64,000 nucleotides of DNA from Zhongshania aquimaris (GTDB taxonomy: Bacteria; Pseudomonadota; Gammaproteobacteria; Pseudomonadales; Spongiibacteraceae): the NCBI RefSeq assembly GCF_019312595.1, contig NZ_JAHWDQ010000007.1, positions 1-64,000 on the forward strand, in the 5' to 3' direction. Below, one piece after another: positions 25,921 to 35,250 of the stretch (positions are counted from its first letter, which is position 1; each line of letters opens with the position of its first letter). The notes beneath the pieces are model-generated. The model had not been told where the DNA came from, did no database searches, and worked only from the letters and a program-made list of their open reading frames with translations. Position numbers and translations under genes: made by a program.

Positions 25921-28133
25921 TATCCGCGAGTTCTCGGCAGGCCAAGTGCCCGTTCAGCAATCATACTCCGGTGAACTTCGCTGGTACCACCATAGATAGT
26001 TGTACCGTGAGCATGACGGTAGGCGAGATTTAACTCCCCAGCCGGCCCTTCGCGGTCGGATAAAGAATGCGGCGCAGTCAGGTCGAGCAGATCACGCGAA
26101 TCAGATTGAAACTTCTCAGATGAGAACATTTTGGTCATCGGCCCATAAGCTTTGCTAGTTAGCCCCTGCACCCCAACCCACAGTGCGCGGTTGCCAATGA
26201 CTTCACCGATATAGGCGTGCAATTTGCTGCGCGCCAAACGCTTTTGGGCATCGGTGGTATCAAGCAGGGTCCCATTACCCACTTTTATTTGTTTACACAA
26301 AGCCTCTGCCGCTTCGGTCATGGCAAACTGGCTTTTCATAAAGCCGCCACCGTGTTCAAGCTCCAGCGCCGCCGCCATTACTTTTACACCGCCGTCTACT
26401 TCGCCAAGACGATACTTATCGGGAATACGCACTCCATCGTAATAGGTGACGTTGGTGCGCTCATCCTGAAAGGTATGAACGGCCTGCACTTCAATACCCG
26501 GCGTATCTAAAGGCACTACAAACATGGTAAGCCCCTTGTGCTTTGGCACATCGGGATTAGTCCGGGTCAGCATCAACACATACTGAGCAATATTGGCGCC
26601 GCTGGTCCACATTTTAGAACCGTCTATACGCCACCAGCCTTCGCCATCTGGTGTCGCTTTGGTCTTAGCTGCAAACACGTCGGAGCCACAGCCCGGCTCG
26701 CTATAGCCTAAACTACAAATAGCATCGCCACTTACAATTTTGCTTAACACTTCCTGTTTAAGTTCGTCGGTGCCACACTTGCGAATCATGGTACCCACCA
26801 ACATCGTGGTACTTGCTGGATGGCCGGTCCAACCCTGTTTTTCCCAGACCCGACTCAAGGCGCTGGCCACATAGGGCTCGGCCTCACGACCGCCGTACTC
26901 TTTAGGCCAAGCGGGAAATAAGAAGCGGTTTTCTGCCAAAATTTTATGAACACCGGCGTCAAAACCATCAAAGGAATAATGCGCCTTGGCGCGTAATTCC
27001 GGGGTTAGTATCTTGTTGAAGAGCGCGTCTAGTTCAGACGCCATTGCCCGCGCTTCCTCGCCTAAATCAAAATCGATAGCGACCTCACCGGTATCGGGGA
27101 GATCAACAACTTCAGCCGCGTAGAGACGACGGCCGGCCTCTTCCAAGAAGCGGGTCGGGTCGCCAAACACCAAGGGCCAGGCTTTAGCGCGCAAATTGTA
27201 CAAATGAATATCGTATTCTGTTGCCAAACCGTAGCCACCGAAGGTGTGCAGAGACTGCGTTACGGCACGGCCAGCAGAATCGGCAGCCCACCAAATCGCC
27301 ATGGAGATTTCTGCACCAGCGTCGTTTAAATTGTGAGCAATATCGTGTATCGCCTTCCAGCTCAGGTATTTAGCGCCATCGATTTCGACAATACAATCTG
27401 CCAAGGGATGTGAAATACCCTGGTAGCTGCCGATAGCTTGCCCGAAAGCGTGACGCTCGCAGGCGTACTCAGAAGCGAGTCTTACCGCTTCTCTGGACAA
27501 ACCCGATAACGCAATGGCTATCAATAACTTCCACTCTTCCAGGCCTTGATTAAATACCTTTAGACCCGCGCTATCTTGAGCCAAAACCTGGCGCTCGCAC
27601 TGACTAAAATCAATTTCTGCAATGGGCGTAGAAGCCAAATTCTTCTCAAATCGCGAGGCATCTTTATTCAATAAATAAAGCGCAACTTGATCGCCATCCC
27701 GTGCAATCACTGCGTCGGCAACGGCTCCGCCGGCAACCCACTGAGTCTTTTGTTCAGCCACATTATGGTAGGCAATGCTGAGCACCGAATTCCCCATGAT
27801 CGCCGCTTCTAGCAAGTCGCCGTGGGTTTTCTCCGCCAGTAGCGCCAACACGCGTGTCGCCACCAGGGTTTCGGCCAGAGGGCCAGAAACCAAGGTCCTT
27901 CCCGCCTCTTCCATTAACACGGCTGCATCCATAATACCCAAGCCAAGACCGCCCTGATCTTCGGGAACCCGTAAAGAAAACGCGCCCAACTCAGCTAAGC
28001 CCTGCCAAAGTTCTGGGTCAAAGCCATTATTGTCAGCTGCCGCTCTAATGTGAACACTGCTGCTGCGCTCATCCATGAACCGGGCAAAGGTTTCAGCCAT
28101 CATGCGCTGATCGGGGGTGAGTTCAAAGTTCAT
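25920..28133 (-). CDS. Double acyl-CoA dehydrogenase (two ACAD domains fused)
   Basis: About 737 residues, twice a normal ACAD. The N-terminal domain (about 1-350) starts MNFELTPDQRMMAETFARFMDE and keeps the C-terminal FAD helices (RHAFGQAIGSYQGISHPLADC; HTFGGYGLATEYDIHLYN). The second domain (about 370-737) has LGYSEPGCGSDVFAAKTKA, DGSKMWTSGANIAQY and ends GGTSEVHRSMIAERALGLPR. This fuses in one chain what the neighbouring genes encode as two. I chose ATG at 28133 because the first twelve residues from 28169 match nothing. It is the first gene of its operon. Confidence 0.9.
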   Translation of the reverse strand: MNFELTPDQRMMAETFARFMDERSSSVHIRAAADNNGFDPELWQGLAELGAFSLRVPEDQGGLGLGIMDAAVLMEEAGRTLVSGPLAETLVATRVLALLAEKTHGDLLEAAIMGNSVLSIAYHNVAEQKTQWVAGGAVADAVIARDGDQVALYLLNKDASRFEKNLASTPIAEIDFSQCERQVLAQDSAGLKVFNQGLEEWKLLIAIALSGLSREAVRLASEYACERHAFGQAIGSYQGISHPLADCIVEIDGAKYLSWKAIHDIAHNLNDAGAEISMAIWWAADSAGRAVTQSLHTFGGYGLATEYDIHLYNLRAKAWPLVFGDPTRFLEEAGRRLYAAEVVDLPDTGEVAIDFDLGEEARAMASELDALFNKILTPELRAKAHYSFDGFDAGVHKILAENRFLFPAWPKEYGGREAEPYVASALSRVWEKQGWTGHPASTTMLVGTMIRKCGTDELKQEVLSKIVSGDAICSLGYSEPGCGSDVFAAKTKATPDGEGWWRIDGSKMWTSGANIAQYVLMLTRTNPDVPKHKGLTMFVVPLDTPGIEVQAVHTFQDERTNVTYYDGVRIPDKYRLGEVDGGVKVMAAALELEHGGGFMKSQFAMTEAAEALCKQIKVGNGTLLDTTDAQKRLARSKLHAYIGEVIGNRALWVGVQGLTSKAYGPMTKMFSSEKFQSDSRDLLDLTAPHSLSDREGPAGELNLAYRHAHGTTIYGGTSEVHRSMIAERALGLPRTRG

Positions 28134-28486
28134 CTGTGAAGCTGCTCCAAACGAGAAGAAAATCGGCAATGCGGCACAGAAAAGGCCCTTCTACAGAATC
28201 AGAAATTGCCGACATTAGGTTACTAGAAGATTATAAATTTGGCGTTTTATAAGGCGCCTCAACGATACATGAAGGGTATCAGCGATCTATTATCTGGTCA
28301 ACAGTGGTGTACAATAGCAATTTGTGTCAGAATTTACCGACATCAGGTGGCAGGCATCTTTCCGCCTCGAATTCTCGGTCTATTACAAACTCAAATCTGC
28401 AATAGATCTACATTCTATATGCGCACACTCCAAGGCATACGTCGCCACATCGCGAGTGAGCTATTCTTTAATCGAGAGGTAGGAAA
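28134..28486. other. Divergent promoter region, ACAD operon / aldehyde dehydrogenase
   Basis: No gene is supported here. It carries two 21-base direct repeats (28199-28219 and 28327-28347) sharing CCGACATYAGG and TCAGAA; see the separate entry. Promoters for both directions must lie here. Confidence 0.6.
28199..28347 (+). promoter_or_regulatory. Pair of 21-base direct repeats, probable operators
   Basis: Two copies begin TCAGAA and end CCGACATTAGG (28199-28219) or CCGACATCAGG (28327-28347). They agree at 18 of 21 positions and start 128 bases apart between divergent catabolic operons. No cognate regulator is adjacent. Confidence 0.5.
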
Positions 28487-29983
28487 ATGACACTCGTTGG
28501 ACACTTTATCAATGGCGAGATCATTGTAGACGGCAATAACACGCAAGACGTTTTCAATCCAGCCAATGGCCAAGTTAGCAAACAAGTCGCCCTCGCCGAC
28601 AAGGCCATGGTTGAAAAGGCCATCGCTGCAGCGCAGGCCGCCTTCCCCGCATGGCGCAACACGCCGCCTATGAAACGAGCACATATTATGTTCCGTTTCA
28701 GGGAGCTGCTTGAAAAAAACGCTGACAAGATCGTTGCCATGATTACCGAAGAACACGGCAAAGTGATAAGCGATGCGCGGGGAGAATTACAGCGCGGCAT
28801 TGAAGTAGTTGAGAATGCCTGTGGCGCACCGGAGCTGCTGAAGGGCGAGCACAATAAAAATGCGGGCCCCGCCATCGACACCTGGAGCGAGTTTCAACCG
28901 CTAGGCGTTGTTGCTGGCATCACCCCCTTTAATTTTCCCGCCATGGTGCCATTGTGGATGTACCCCATGTCGCTTATTTGCGGCAATACTTTTGTGTTAA
29001 AACCCTCTGAACGCGATCCATCCGCGCCACTGTTTATCGCCCAGCTTTTACATGAAGCCGGTTTACCAAAAGGCGTGTTTAATGTTGTCAACGGCGGCAA
29101 AGAGGCGGTAGATACATTACTAACCGACAGTCGTATCGAGGCGGTATCCTTCGTCGGCTCTACCCCCATCGCCGAGTACGTTTATCAAACTGCCAGCCAT
29201 CACGGTAAACGCTGCCAAGCCTTGGGCGGCGCCAAGAATCACGCGATTGTTATGCCGGACGCAGACTTGGATGACGCCGCGGACGCACTGATGGGCGCTG
29301 CCTACGGATCTGCTGGCGAGCGCTGCATGGCGATTTCTGTGGTTGTCGCGGTCGGCGACGACGCTGCCGATGCACTGGTCGAAAAACTAGGCTCTCGCAT
29401 TAAAGATTTAAAAGTCGGCCCAGGTACTGACAATAGCAGCGACATGGGTCCATTAATTACCCAGCAACACCAACAGCGCGTTGCGGGCTATATCGATGCT
29501 GGCGTGAGTGAAGGTGCAGACCTGGTATGCGACGGTCGCAATTTACGCGTCGCCAACTGTGAAGCGGGCTACTTCGTGGGTGCCACCCTGTTTGATCGCG
29601 TGACCGCTGAAATGAGCATCTATCGCGATGAAATTTTTGGACCCGTCTTGTGTGTGGTTCGCGCAGATAGCCTGCAGGATGCCATCGCCTTAATCGATGC
29701 GCACGAATACGGCAACGGTACCTGTATCTTTACCCGCGACGGCGAATCGGCGCGCTACTTTAGCGACAATATCAAAGTCGGCATGGTTGGTGTAAACGTA
29801 CCATTACCGGTACCGGTTGCCTGCCATACCTTCGGCGGCTGGAAGCGATCTTTATTTGGTGACCTTGGGGTTTACGGGCCGGACGCGATCCGTTTCAATA
29901 CCCGAAGAAAAACCATTACTCAACGCTGGCCCTCAAGTGGTTTACGCGCAGGTGCCAATTTCGCCTTTCCATCGACGAAATAA
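28487..29983 (+). CDS. mmsA: Methylmalonate-semialdehyde dehydrogenase-like (CoA-acylating)
   Basis: The 498-residue ALDH has the MmsA pattern: HFINGE, GITPFNFPAMVPLWMYP, VGSTPIAEYVY, and GERCMA with catalytic Cys280. It ends in FGDLGVYGPDAIRFNTRRKTITQRW, typical of MmsA. Family members convert methylmalonate or malonate semialdehyde with CoA and NAD to propionyl- or acetyl-CoA. Here it may act on a branched semialdehyde from the adjacent beta-oxidation-like operon. A good ribosome site (GAGAGGTAGG) precedes ATG. Confidence 0.92.
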   Translation: MTLVGHFINGEIIVDGNNTQDVFNPANGQVSKQVALADKAMVEKAIAAAQAAFPAWRNTPPMKRAHIMFRFRELLEKNADKIVAMITEEHGKVISDARGELQRGIEVVENACGAPELLKGEHNKNAGPAIDTWSEFQPLGVVAGITPFNFPAMVPLWMYPMSLICGNTFVLKPSERDPSAPLFIAQLLHEAGLPKGVFNVVNGGKEAVDTLLTDSRIEAVSFVGSTPIAEYVYQTASHHGKRCQALGGAKNHAIVMPDADLDDAADALMGAAYGSAGERCMAISVVVAVGDDAADALVEKLGSRIKDLKVGPGTDNSSDMGPLITQQHQQRVAGYIDAGVSEGADLVCDGRNLRVANCEAGYFVGATLFDRVTAEMSIYRDEIFGPVLCVVRADSLQDAIALIDAHEYGNGTCIFTRDGESARYFSDNIKVGMVGVNVPLPVPVACHTFGGWKRSLFGDLGVYGPDAIRFNTRRKTITQRWPSSGLRAGANFAFPSTK

Positions 29984-30029
29984 GCAACACGTATAAACCC
30001 TGCGGCCGAGCACATGCATGGAAGTGGCG

Positions 30030-31595
30030 ATGACAAACAGTGAAAACAAAGCAATTTGGTCTCAGTCGCTAAGCGACTTATTAAGGCGTTCGGCAAAACG
30101 CAATCCAAAAAAGACAGCGATCATCTGTGGCGATGTATCGTGGTCTTACGCGGAGTTCGATCAAATTTGCAATCGCATCGCCAATAGCTTTGTTGGCGAA
30201 GGCGTCGGCTTTGGCGACAGGGTTGCCATCCTGTCAAGAAACTCCCACGCCTTTATTGCTGTGCGCTACGCCCTGGCGCGCATTGGCGCAGTAATTGTGC
30301 CGATCAACTTTATGCTTAACGCAGAGGAAGTCGGCTACATTCTAGGGCACTCTGAAGCCAGCATTTTGATGGTCGACAAAGAGCATCACGCGCTGGGCGC
30401 CGAGGCAGCGCAAAAAAGCTCACACCTTAAGCGCTTGATGGGCTTGCCCAGCGAGAAATCAGCGGAGACACCCGCAGACTTGCTTGGCTTCAATGACCTT
30501 ATCAAAGGCCCGACACATGTCCCCAACATATGCGTGGACCAAGACGATTTAGCACAGCTCATTTACACCAGCGGCACAGAGTCTAGCCCCAAGGGCGCCA
30601 TGCTCACCCACGGCGCCATCATTTGGGAATACGTTACCTGCCTGGTCGAAGCTGAAATTGCTGAACGCGACACCATGCTGCACGCCCTGCCGCTGTACCA
30701 CTGCGCGCAGCTGGATGCCTTTTTAGGTCCAGCGCTTTATGTCGGCGCTACCAATATCATTACCGCCGTGCCGTCACCAGACAATTTGCTGCCCTTAATG
30801 GAGCAGCACTGCGTCAATTCTTTTTTTGCGCCGCCAACGGTATGGATTGCACTTCTGCGCTCCGCCTTATTCGACACTACCAATTTAGCTCTTTTGCAAA
30901 AAGGCTATTACGGCGCCTCAATTATGCCGGTAGAAATACTGCGCGAAATAATGCGCCGACTGCCGGAGTTGCGCCTCTGGAATCTCTACGGACAAACCGA
31001 GATTGCCCCCGTCGCCACCATGCTCAAACCTGAAGACCAGCTGAGAAAAGCGGGATCGGCAGGTCGGGCAGGTTTAAACATTGAAACTCGGGTAATCGAC
31101 GACAATGGCGACGATGTAGAAATTGGTGAGATTGGCGAGATTGTGCATCGCTCACCACAGCTAATGAGTGCGTATTACAAAGACGAAGAGCGCACAAAAT
31201 CTGCTTTTCAGGACGGCTGGTTTCACAGCGGCGACCTGGCCATTATCGATGACGAGGGCTTTATCACCGTTGTCGATCGCAAAAAAGACATGATAAAAAC
31301 CGGCGGCGAAAATGTATCGAGCCGCGAAGTTGAAGAGGCCCTTTACGGCCTGGAGGCCATCAGCGAAGTCGCAGTTATCGGCCTCCCTGACGAAAAATGG
31401 ATAGAGGCCGTTTGCGCTGTCATCGTTCTTAAAGACAGCATGACGCTGGACGCCGATGCGGTCAGCGATTACAGCAAAAAGCACTTAGCGGGATTTAAGA
31501 TTCCAAAGCGAATTTTCTTCGCCGACAGCCTACCGAAAAACCCCAGTGGCAAAATATTAAAACGTGATCTGCGCGAGCACTACGCCAAGCAATGA
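30030..31595 (+). CDS. Acyl-CoA synthetase (AMP-forming)
   Basis: The protein of about 521 residues is an ANL-superfamily adenylating enzyme. It has the P-loop YTSGTESSPKGA, a gate/GQTE motif (YGQTEIAP), DGWFHSGDLAIIDDEGF, DRKKDMIKTGGENVSSREVE and a catalytic Lys in NPSGKILKRDL. It activates a carboxylic acid to its CoA thioester, most likely the entry step for the adjacent ACAD/ECH operon. ATG at 30030 has GGAAG five bases upstream; the in-frame ATG at 30018 does not. It follows mmsA by 46 bases. Confidence 0.92.
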   Translation: MTNSENKAIWSQSLSDLLRRSAKRNPKKTAIICGDVSWSYAEFDQICNRIANSFVGEGVGFGDRVAILSRNSHAFIAVRYALARIGAVIVPINFMLNAEEVGYILGHSEASILMVDKEHHALGAEAAQKSSHLKRLMGLPSEKSAETPADLLGFNDLIKGPTHVPNICVDQDDLAQLIYTSGTESSPKGAMLTHGAIIWEYVTCLVEAEIAERDTMLHALPLYHCAQLDAFLGPALYVGATNIITAVPSPDNLLPLMEQHCVNSFFAPPTVWIALLRSALFDTTNLALLQKGYYGASIMPVEILREIMRRLPELRLWNLYGQTEIAPVATMLKPEDQLRKAGSAGRAGLNIETRVIDDNGDDVEIGEIGEIVHRSPQLMSAYYKDEERTKSAFQDGWFHSGDLAIIDDEGFITVVDRKKDMIKTGGENVSSREVEEALYGLEAISEVAVIGLPDEKWIEAVCAVIVLKDSMTLDADAVSDYSKKHLAGFKIPKRIFFADSLPKNPSGKILKRDLREHYAKQ

Positions 31596-31698
31596 AAAAC
31601 AGCACGTTTTTTACACGCGTTGCGATAGCTAAAAGTGAGCAATAACTCGGTCGTCACACCTCGGCCGAGCCCAAACAAAACCCTGGGATCTGTTGACC

Positions 31699-32751
31699 CT
31701 AGCGACGCGCCTCCACATTGATATTTCCTAGCATCATATTACCGGTGTCAGTATCAATCATAGTATGGGGAAACACCGTGTCGACGCGGCTGACTTCATG
31801 AAGCCTAGATAGCTGATCCGCAGAAAACTCCACCTTCAGCGCGCCCAAATTTGACTGCAATTGCGACATGGTTCGCGCGCCAATCACCGGTGACGTCACC
31901 GCGGGATTTTGCAAGGTCCAGGCCAATGCCACCTGCGCTGACTCACACCGCAGCTCAGCCGCAACCTCACCGACGACGGCCGCAATATCTAAGGCTCTTG
32001 CCGTTAAGCGCCCCGTCGCTTTGTTTATGTCTTTTCTAGAGCTGTAATCGGCGGCCTTTGTGTCTAAATCGGCATGACTGTATTTGCCACTCAGCACACC
32101 ACCGGCCAACGGCGACCAGGGCATAACGCCCAATCCCATCTCCTGCGCCATAGGCATAAATTCCCGCTCTACGGTACGCTCAGTCAAATTATAGGGAATC
32201 TGCAGGGCCACCAGTGGCGCCCAACCACGCAGATCGGCAATCGCCTGCATACGTGAAATTTGCCACGCAGGCGTATCAGAAATTCCCGCATACAAAATTT
32301 TTCCACTGCGCACCAGGTCATCGAAAGCTCGCAAGATTTCCTCTACCGGCGTGCGGTTATCCCACAAATGTAGATACAGCAAATCCAGATAATCAGTATT
32401 CAAGCGCGTTAAGGTGGCCTCTATCGACTGCACCATATTTTTGCGGTGGTTACCGGCGGCATTGGGGTCGCCCTTCACCATACTCAAACTGTATTTGCTT
32501 GAAATAACAACGGACGAACGGCGCTGCGCAAGTATATTGCCCAGCATCCGCTCCGACTCGCCGCCCGCATAAAAATTAGCGGTATCAATGAAGTTGCCCC
32601 CCGCATCAAGATAGGCCCCCACCATGCGATCAGCTTCAGCGCTGTCTGTACCCCACCCCGCCATACCGAAGGTCATGGTTCCCAATGACATCGGCGACAC
32701 TCGCAATCCGGAGCGGCCTAGTAGTCGATAGTGATCCAAGGAATTGATCAT
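31699..32751 (-). CDS. Aldo/keto reductase
   Basis: The 350-residue AKR has YRLLGRSGLRVSPMSLGTMTFG at the start, the catalytic tetrad regions (DTANFYAGGESE with Asp and Tyr, VISSKYSL with Lys, LLYLHLWD with His), and the NADP site near SPVIGARTMSQLQSNL. It is an NADPH-dependent reductase of aldehydes/ketones; the substrate is unknown. It lies 110 bases downstream of the GntR gene on the same strand. Confidence 0.92.
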   Translation of the reverse strand: MINSLDHYRLLGRSGLRVSPMSLGTMTFGMAGWGTDSAEADRMVGAYLDAGGNFIDTANFYAGGESERMLGNILAQRRSSVVISSKYSLSMVKGDPNAAGNHRKNMVQSIEATLTRLNTDYLDLLYLHLWDNRTPVEEILRAFDDLVRSGKILYAGISDTPAWQISRMQAIADLRGWAPLVALQIPYNLTERTVEREFMPMAQEMGLGVMPWSPLAGGVLSGKYSHADLDTKAADYSSRKDINKATGRLTARALDIAAVVGEVAAELRCESAQVALAWTLQNPAVTSPVIGARTMSQLQSNLGALKVEFSADQLSRLHEVSRVDTVFPHTMIDTDTGNMMLGNINVEARR

Positions 32752-32861
32752 ATAATTTAGTCCCCAATAAACATTTAGATAACTTTGCGCTTATGCGCTC
32801 CAGCATCATGAAACACACCGCACTGCTATTTTTATTTTGCCATTTTATTAACAGCCCACAC

Positions 32862-33632
32862 TTAGGCTTTCACTCGCCGCATAGTCATCGCGTGCTGAAA
32901 GCGGGAGGCTGGATGAGTATTGATAGTGACCTGAACAACCTCCGACTCCACCGTTTTATAGGTTCGCCGAACCTCTAGCGCGGCTGTCCCCGCATCCACG
33001 CAAAGCTTCGCAGCCATTTCGCCCGAGGCAAGGCACGCCGAAATCTGCTGTTCCACCTCAACAACACTCAGGCCAAACATATCTTCTAACAGGGGAAATA
33101 TGGCTCCTTGATGGCGGGGTAAAATTCGGCCCACTGAGGCATAATTGCGATTTATATAGTATTCAGTACAACAACACGGCGAGCCACCTTCACTTGAATA
33201 GCGAAAGCCTGTAACTACCAACCACTCTTCAGCGACACCCAGCCCAGTTCGGGCGACAAGCTCGTCATCAAGCGTCAACATCGAAATATGCTGGATACCC
33301 AGTCGCGTATCGTTGGCAAAGGCGAGCAAGCCACCAATCGACATCACTTGTTGAATTTCTGGCGCCACACTTGGCGGCACTAGCACAACCGTACCAGCGC
33401 CCTGCTTTGAGGCCACCAAGCGCTCTTCTCGAAGCCTGCGCAGGGACTCCCTTACCGTATGGCGACTTACCGAAAATCGCTTAGCAAGCTCGCCCTCGCT
33501 AGGCAGCACCGCCCCTACTGGGTGAATTCCCGCCAGAAGCTCATCTTTTATGGCGGTAGCTACTTGCATATATAGAGGTCGCGGCGGTGGACTCGTTGGC
33601 ATTTCGACGTCTTCGCTAGGTTTTAAACTCAT
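32862..33632 (-). CDS. GntR-family regulator with UTRA sensor
   Basis: About 256 residues. The N-terminal winged helix has LYMQVATAIKDELLAGIHPVG and LPSEGELAKRFSVSRHTVRESLRRLREERLV; the C-terminal half is a UTRA-like effector domain. This places it in the HutC group. ATG at 33632 is preceded by CGGGAA; the longer frame to 33680 runs into the operator region. It is divergent from the Rieske-ThDP operon, and two inverted 11-base sites lie between, so it probably controls that operon and itself. Confidence 0.88.
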   Translation of the reverse strand: MSLKPSEDVEMPTSPPPRPLYMQVATAIKDELLAGIHPVGAVLPSEGELAKRFSVSRHTVRESLRRLREERLVASKQGAGTVVLVPPSVAPEIQQVMSIGGLLAFANDTRLGIQHISMLTLDDELVARTGLGVAEEWLVVTGFRYSSEGGSPCCCTEYYINRNYASVGRILPRHQGAIFPLLEDMFGLSVVEVEQQISACLASGEMAAKLCVDAGTAALEVRRTYKTVESEVVQVTINTHPASRFQHAMTMRRVKA

Positions 33633-33685
33633 TGTAATTCCCGCATCAGTCAGACTGAAATAACTGTACACAAAACCCAATAACT

Positions 33686-33769
33686 TGTCCGTACATATTT
33701 TCTAATAATTAGTTACTCACTGATTTTATTACATTTTTTATTTTGCATTAAATTTTTAATGTACGGACA
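33686..33769. promoter_or_regulatory. Inverted pair of GntR-type operators
   Basis: TGTCCGTACAT (33686-33696) and its exact reverse complement ATGTACGGACA (33759-33769) lie 73 bases apart (seven helical turns) in the gap between divergent gntR and the Rieske gene. Each is near-palindromic (TGT...ACA), as expected for HutC-type sites. A further TGTACA is at 33665. Confidence 0.7.
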
Positions 33770-33868
33770 TATTGAAATATACAAAGAAAACTGCCAAAGT
33801 CTATTAATCAACAACGATGTCTATTAAACTACTTTATCGACAACCGTGACAAGAACGACGGAGACAGG

Positions 33869-35239
33869 GTGAATAACAATAGCAACCCCGACCTAGAAAT
33901 GCTGTCAGTACCGATTAGCTATTCGGTAGACGCCTATATTTCAGAGGACTACGCTCGTGCCGAGCGGGATAAACTGTGGCGCAAAGTTTGGCTACAAGCC
34001 GGCCGCGAAGAGGATATTCCACACGTCGGCGACTTCATCACATTTGAGATCAAAGACGACTCGGTGATTTTGCTACGCACGGCGGAAGATCAAATCAGCG
34101 CTTACCACAACGCCTGTCCCCATCGCGGTAGAAGACTGGTTGACGTACCTACAGGTGCGAGAAACGCCAAGGGCCACAGAAAACAGTTTGTGTGCGGATT
34201 CCACGGCTGGCGCTTCGACAAAGACGGCAACAATACCCACATCCCTCATGTTGAAGACTGGCAAGGTGTGCTTACCCCCGAATGCACCTCTTTAAGCAAA
34301 GTAAATGTCGGCACCTGGGGCGGCTGGATCTGGATTAACCTCGACCCAGATTGCGAACCCTTAGAGCGCTATCTCGATCCGGTTCCAGAGATGCTAACGC
34401 CGTTCGAACTGCAGAATATGCGCTACCGCTGGCGCAAATGGGGGGTATTCAATTGCAACTGGAAAGTTGCGATGGAAGCCTTCAACGAAACCTATCATGT
34501 GCAGACAACGCACCCAGAATTTAATCAATACGGCGCGTTTCGCGGCTGGGCAAAAAGCCACGGCCTGCACAGCAATATCGGCTATGAACGCCCCAAAGAC
34601 ATGGACGCCAATCAGGCCGCCAAACTCCGCATTAGCGACAGCGCCGCCGACCCACGCATCGCCACCGCAGAAATGCAGAACTACACCTGGACCAAAGCCA
34701 ATACCAACACCACCGAAACCTTGGTTAAGGCCGCCAACAGATTGGTTGACGAACTGCCCGAGGGTACCCCCGGTGACAAAGTTCTGCAGCACTGGCTTGC
34801 CTCCGCTCGCGCAGACGATGCCACGCGCGGCGTAATTTGGCCAAGCGTAGACCCCGAGCATGTTGGCAAAAGCGGCACTGCCTGGCAGGTATTCCCCAAC
34901 TTCCAGATTGGCCATGCCGTTAACAATATGCTGTGTTACAGCGCCCGCCCCTACGGCGACGATCCCAACAAATGTATTTTTGAAGCGGCAGTTTACGAGC
35001 TATTCCCAAAAGACGGCGTACCCAAAACCGAGTGGGAGTTCTGCCCGCCAACCGAAGAGGCGTGGTGCTATGTCTTATCCCAAGACTTTTCAAATATGGA
35101 AGCCGTACAACAGGGCATGAAATCAGCCGGTTTCCGCGGCCCCCAGCCCAATCCCTATATGGAGCGCAGTACTGCCAATTTGCACAATAACTTGGCCAAG
35201 TACATGGGCACCGGCAAACCTCAAATTATTAAAAAATAA
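33869..35239 (+). CDS. Rieske non-haem iron oxygenase, large subunit (module 1)
   Basis: The 456-residue protein has a Rieske centre C83-P-H85 and C109-G-F-H112. The mononuclear iron site is in NETYHVQTTHPEF (two His), with Glu rather than Asp before the YH. The C-terminal part of the catalytic domain matches the partial gene at 63325-64000 closely (RPYGDDPNKCIFE, GMKSAGFRGPQPNP). It starts at GTG with GGAG five bases upstream. Ferredoxin and reductase are not encoded nearby. It is the first gene of a unit with the ThDP enzyme gene 11 bases downstream. Substrate unknown. Confidence 0.93.
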   Translation: MNNNSNPDLEMLSVPISYSVDAYISEDYARAERDKLWRKVWLQAGREEDIPHVGDFITFEIKDDSVILLRTAEDQISAYHNACPHRGRRLVDVPTGARNAKGHRKQFVCGFHGWRFDKDGNNTHIPHVEDWQGVLTPECTSLSKVNVGTWGGWIWINLDPDCEPLERYLDPVPEMLTPFELQNMRYRWRKWGVFNCNWKVAMEAFNETYHVQTTHPEFNQYGAFRGWAKSHGLHSNIGYERPKDMDANQAAKLRISDSAADPRIATAEMQNYTWTKANTNTTETLVKAANRLVDELPEGTPGDKVLQHWLASARADDATRGVIWPSVDPEHVGKSGTAWQVFPNFQIGHAVNNMLCYSARPYGDDPNKCIFEAAVYELFPKDGVPKTEWEFCPPTEEAWCYVLSQDFSNMEAVQQGMKSAGFRGPQPNPYMERSTANLHNNLAKYMGTGKPQIIKK

Positions 35240-35250
35240 GGCAGCAAAAG

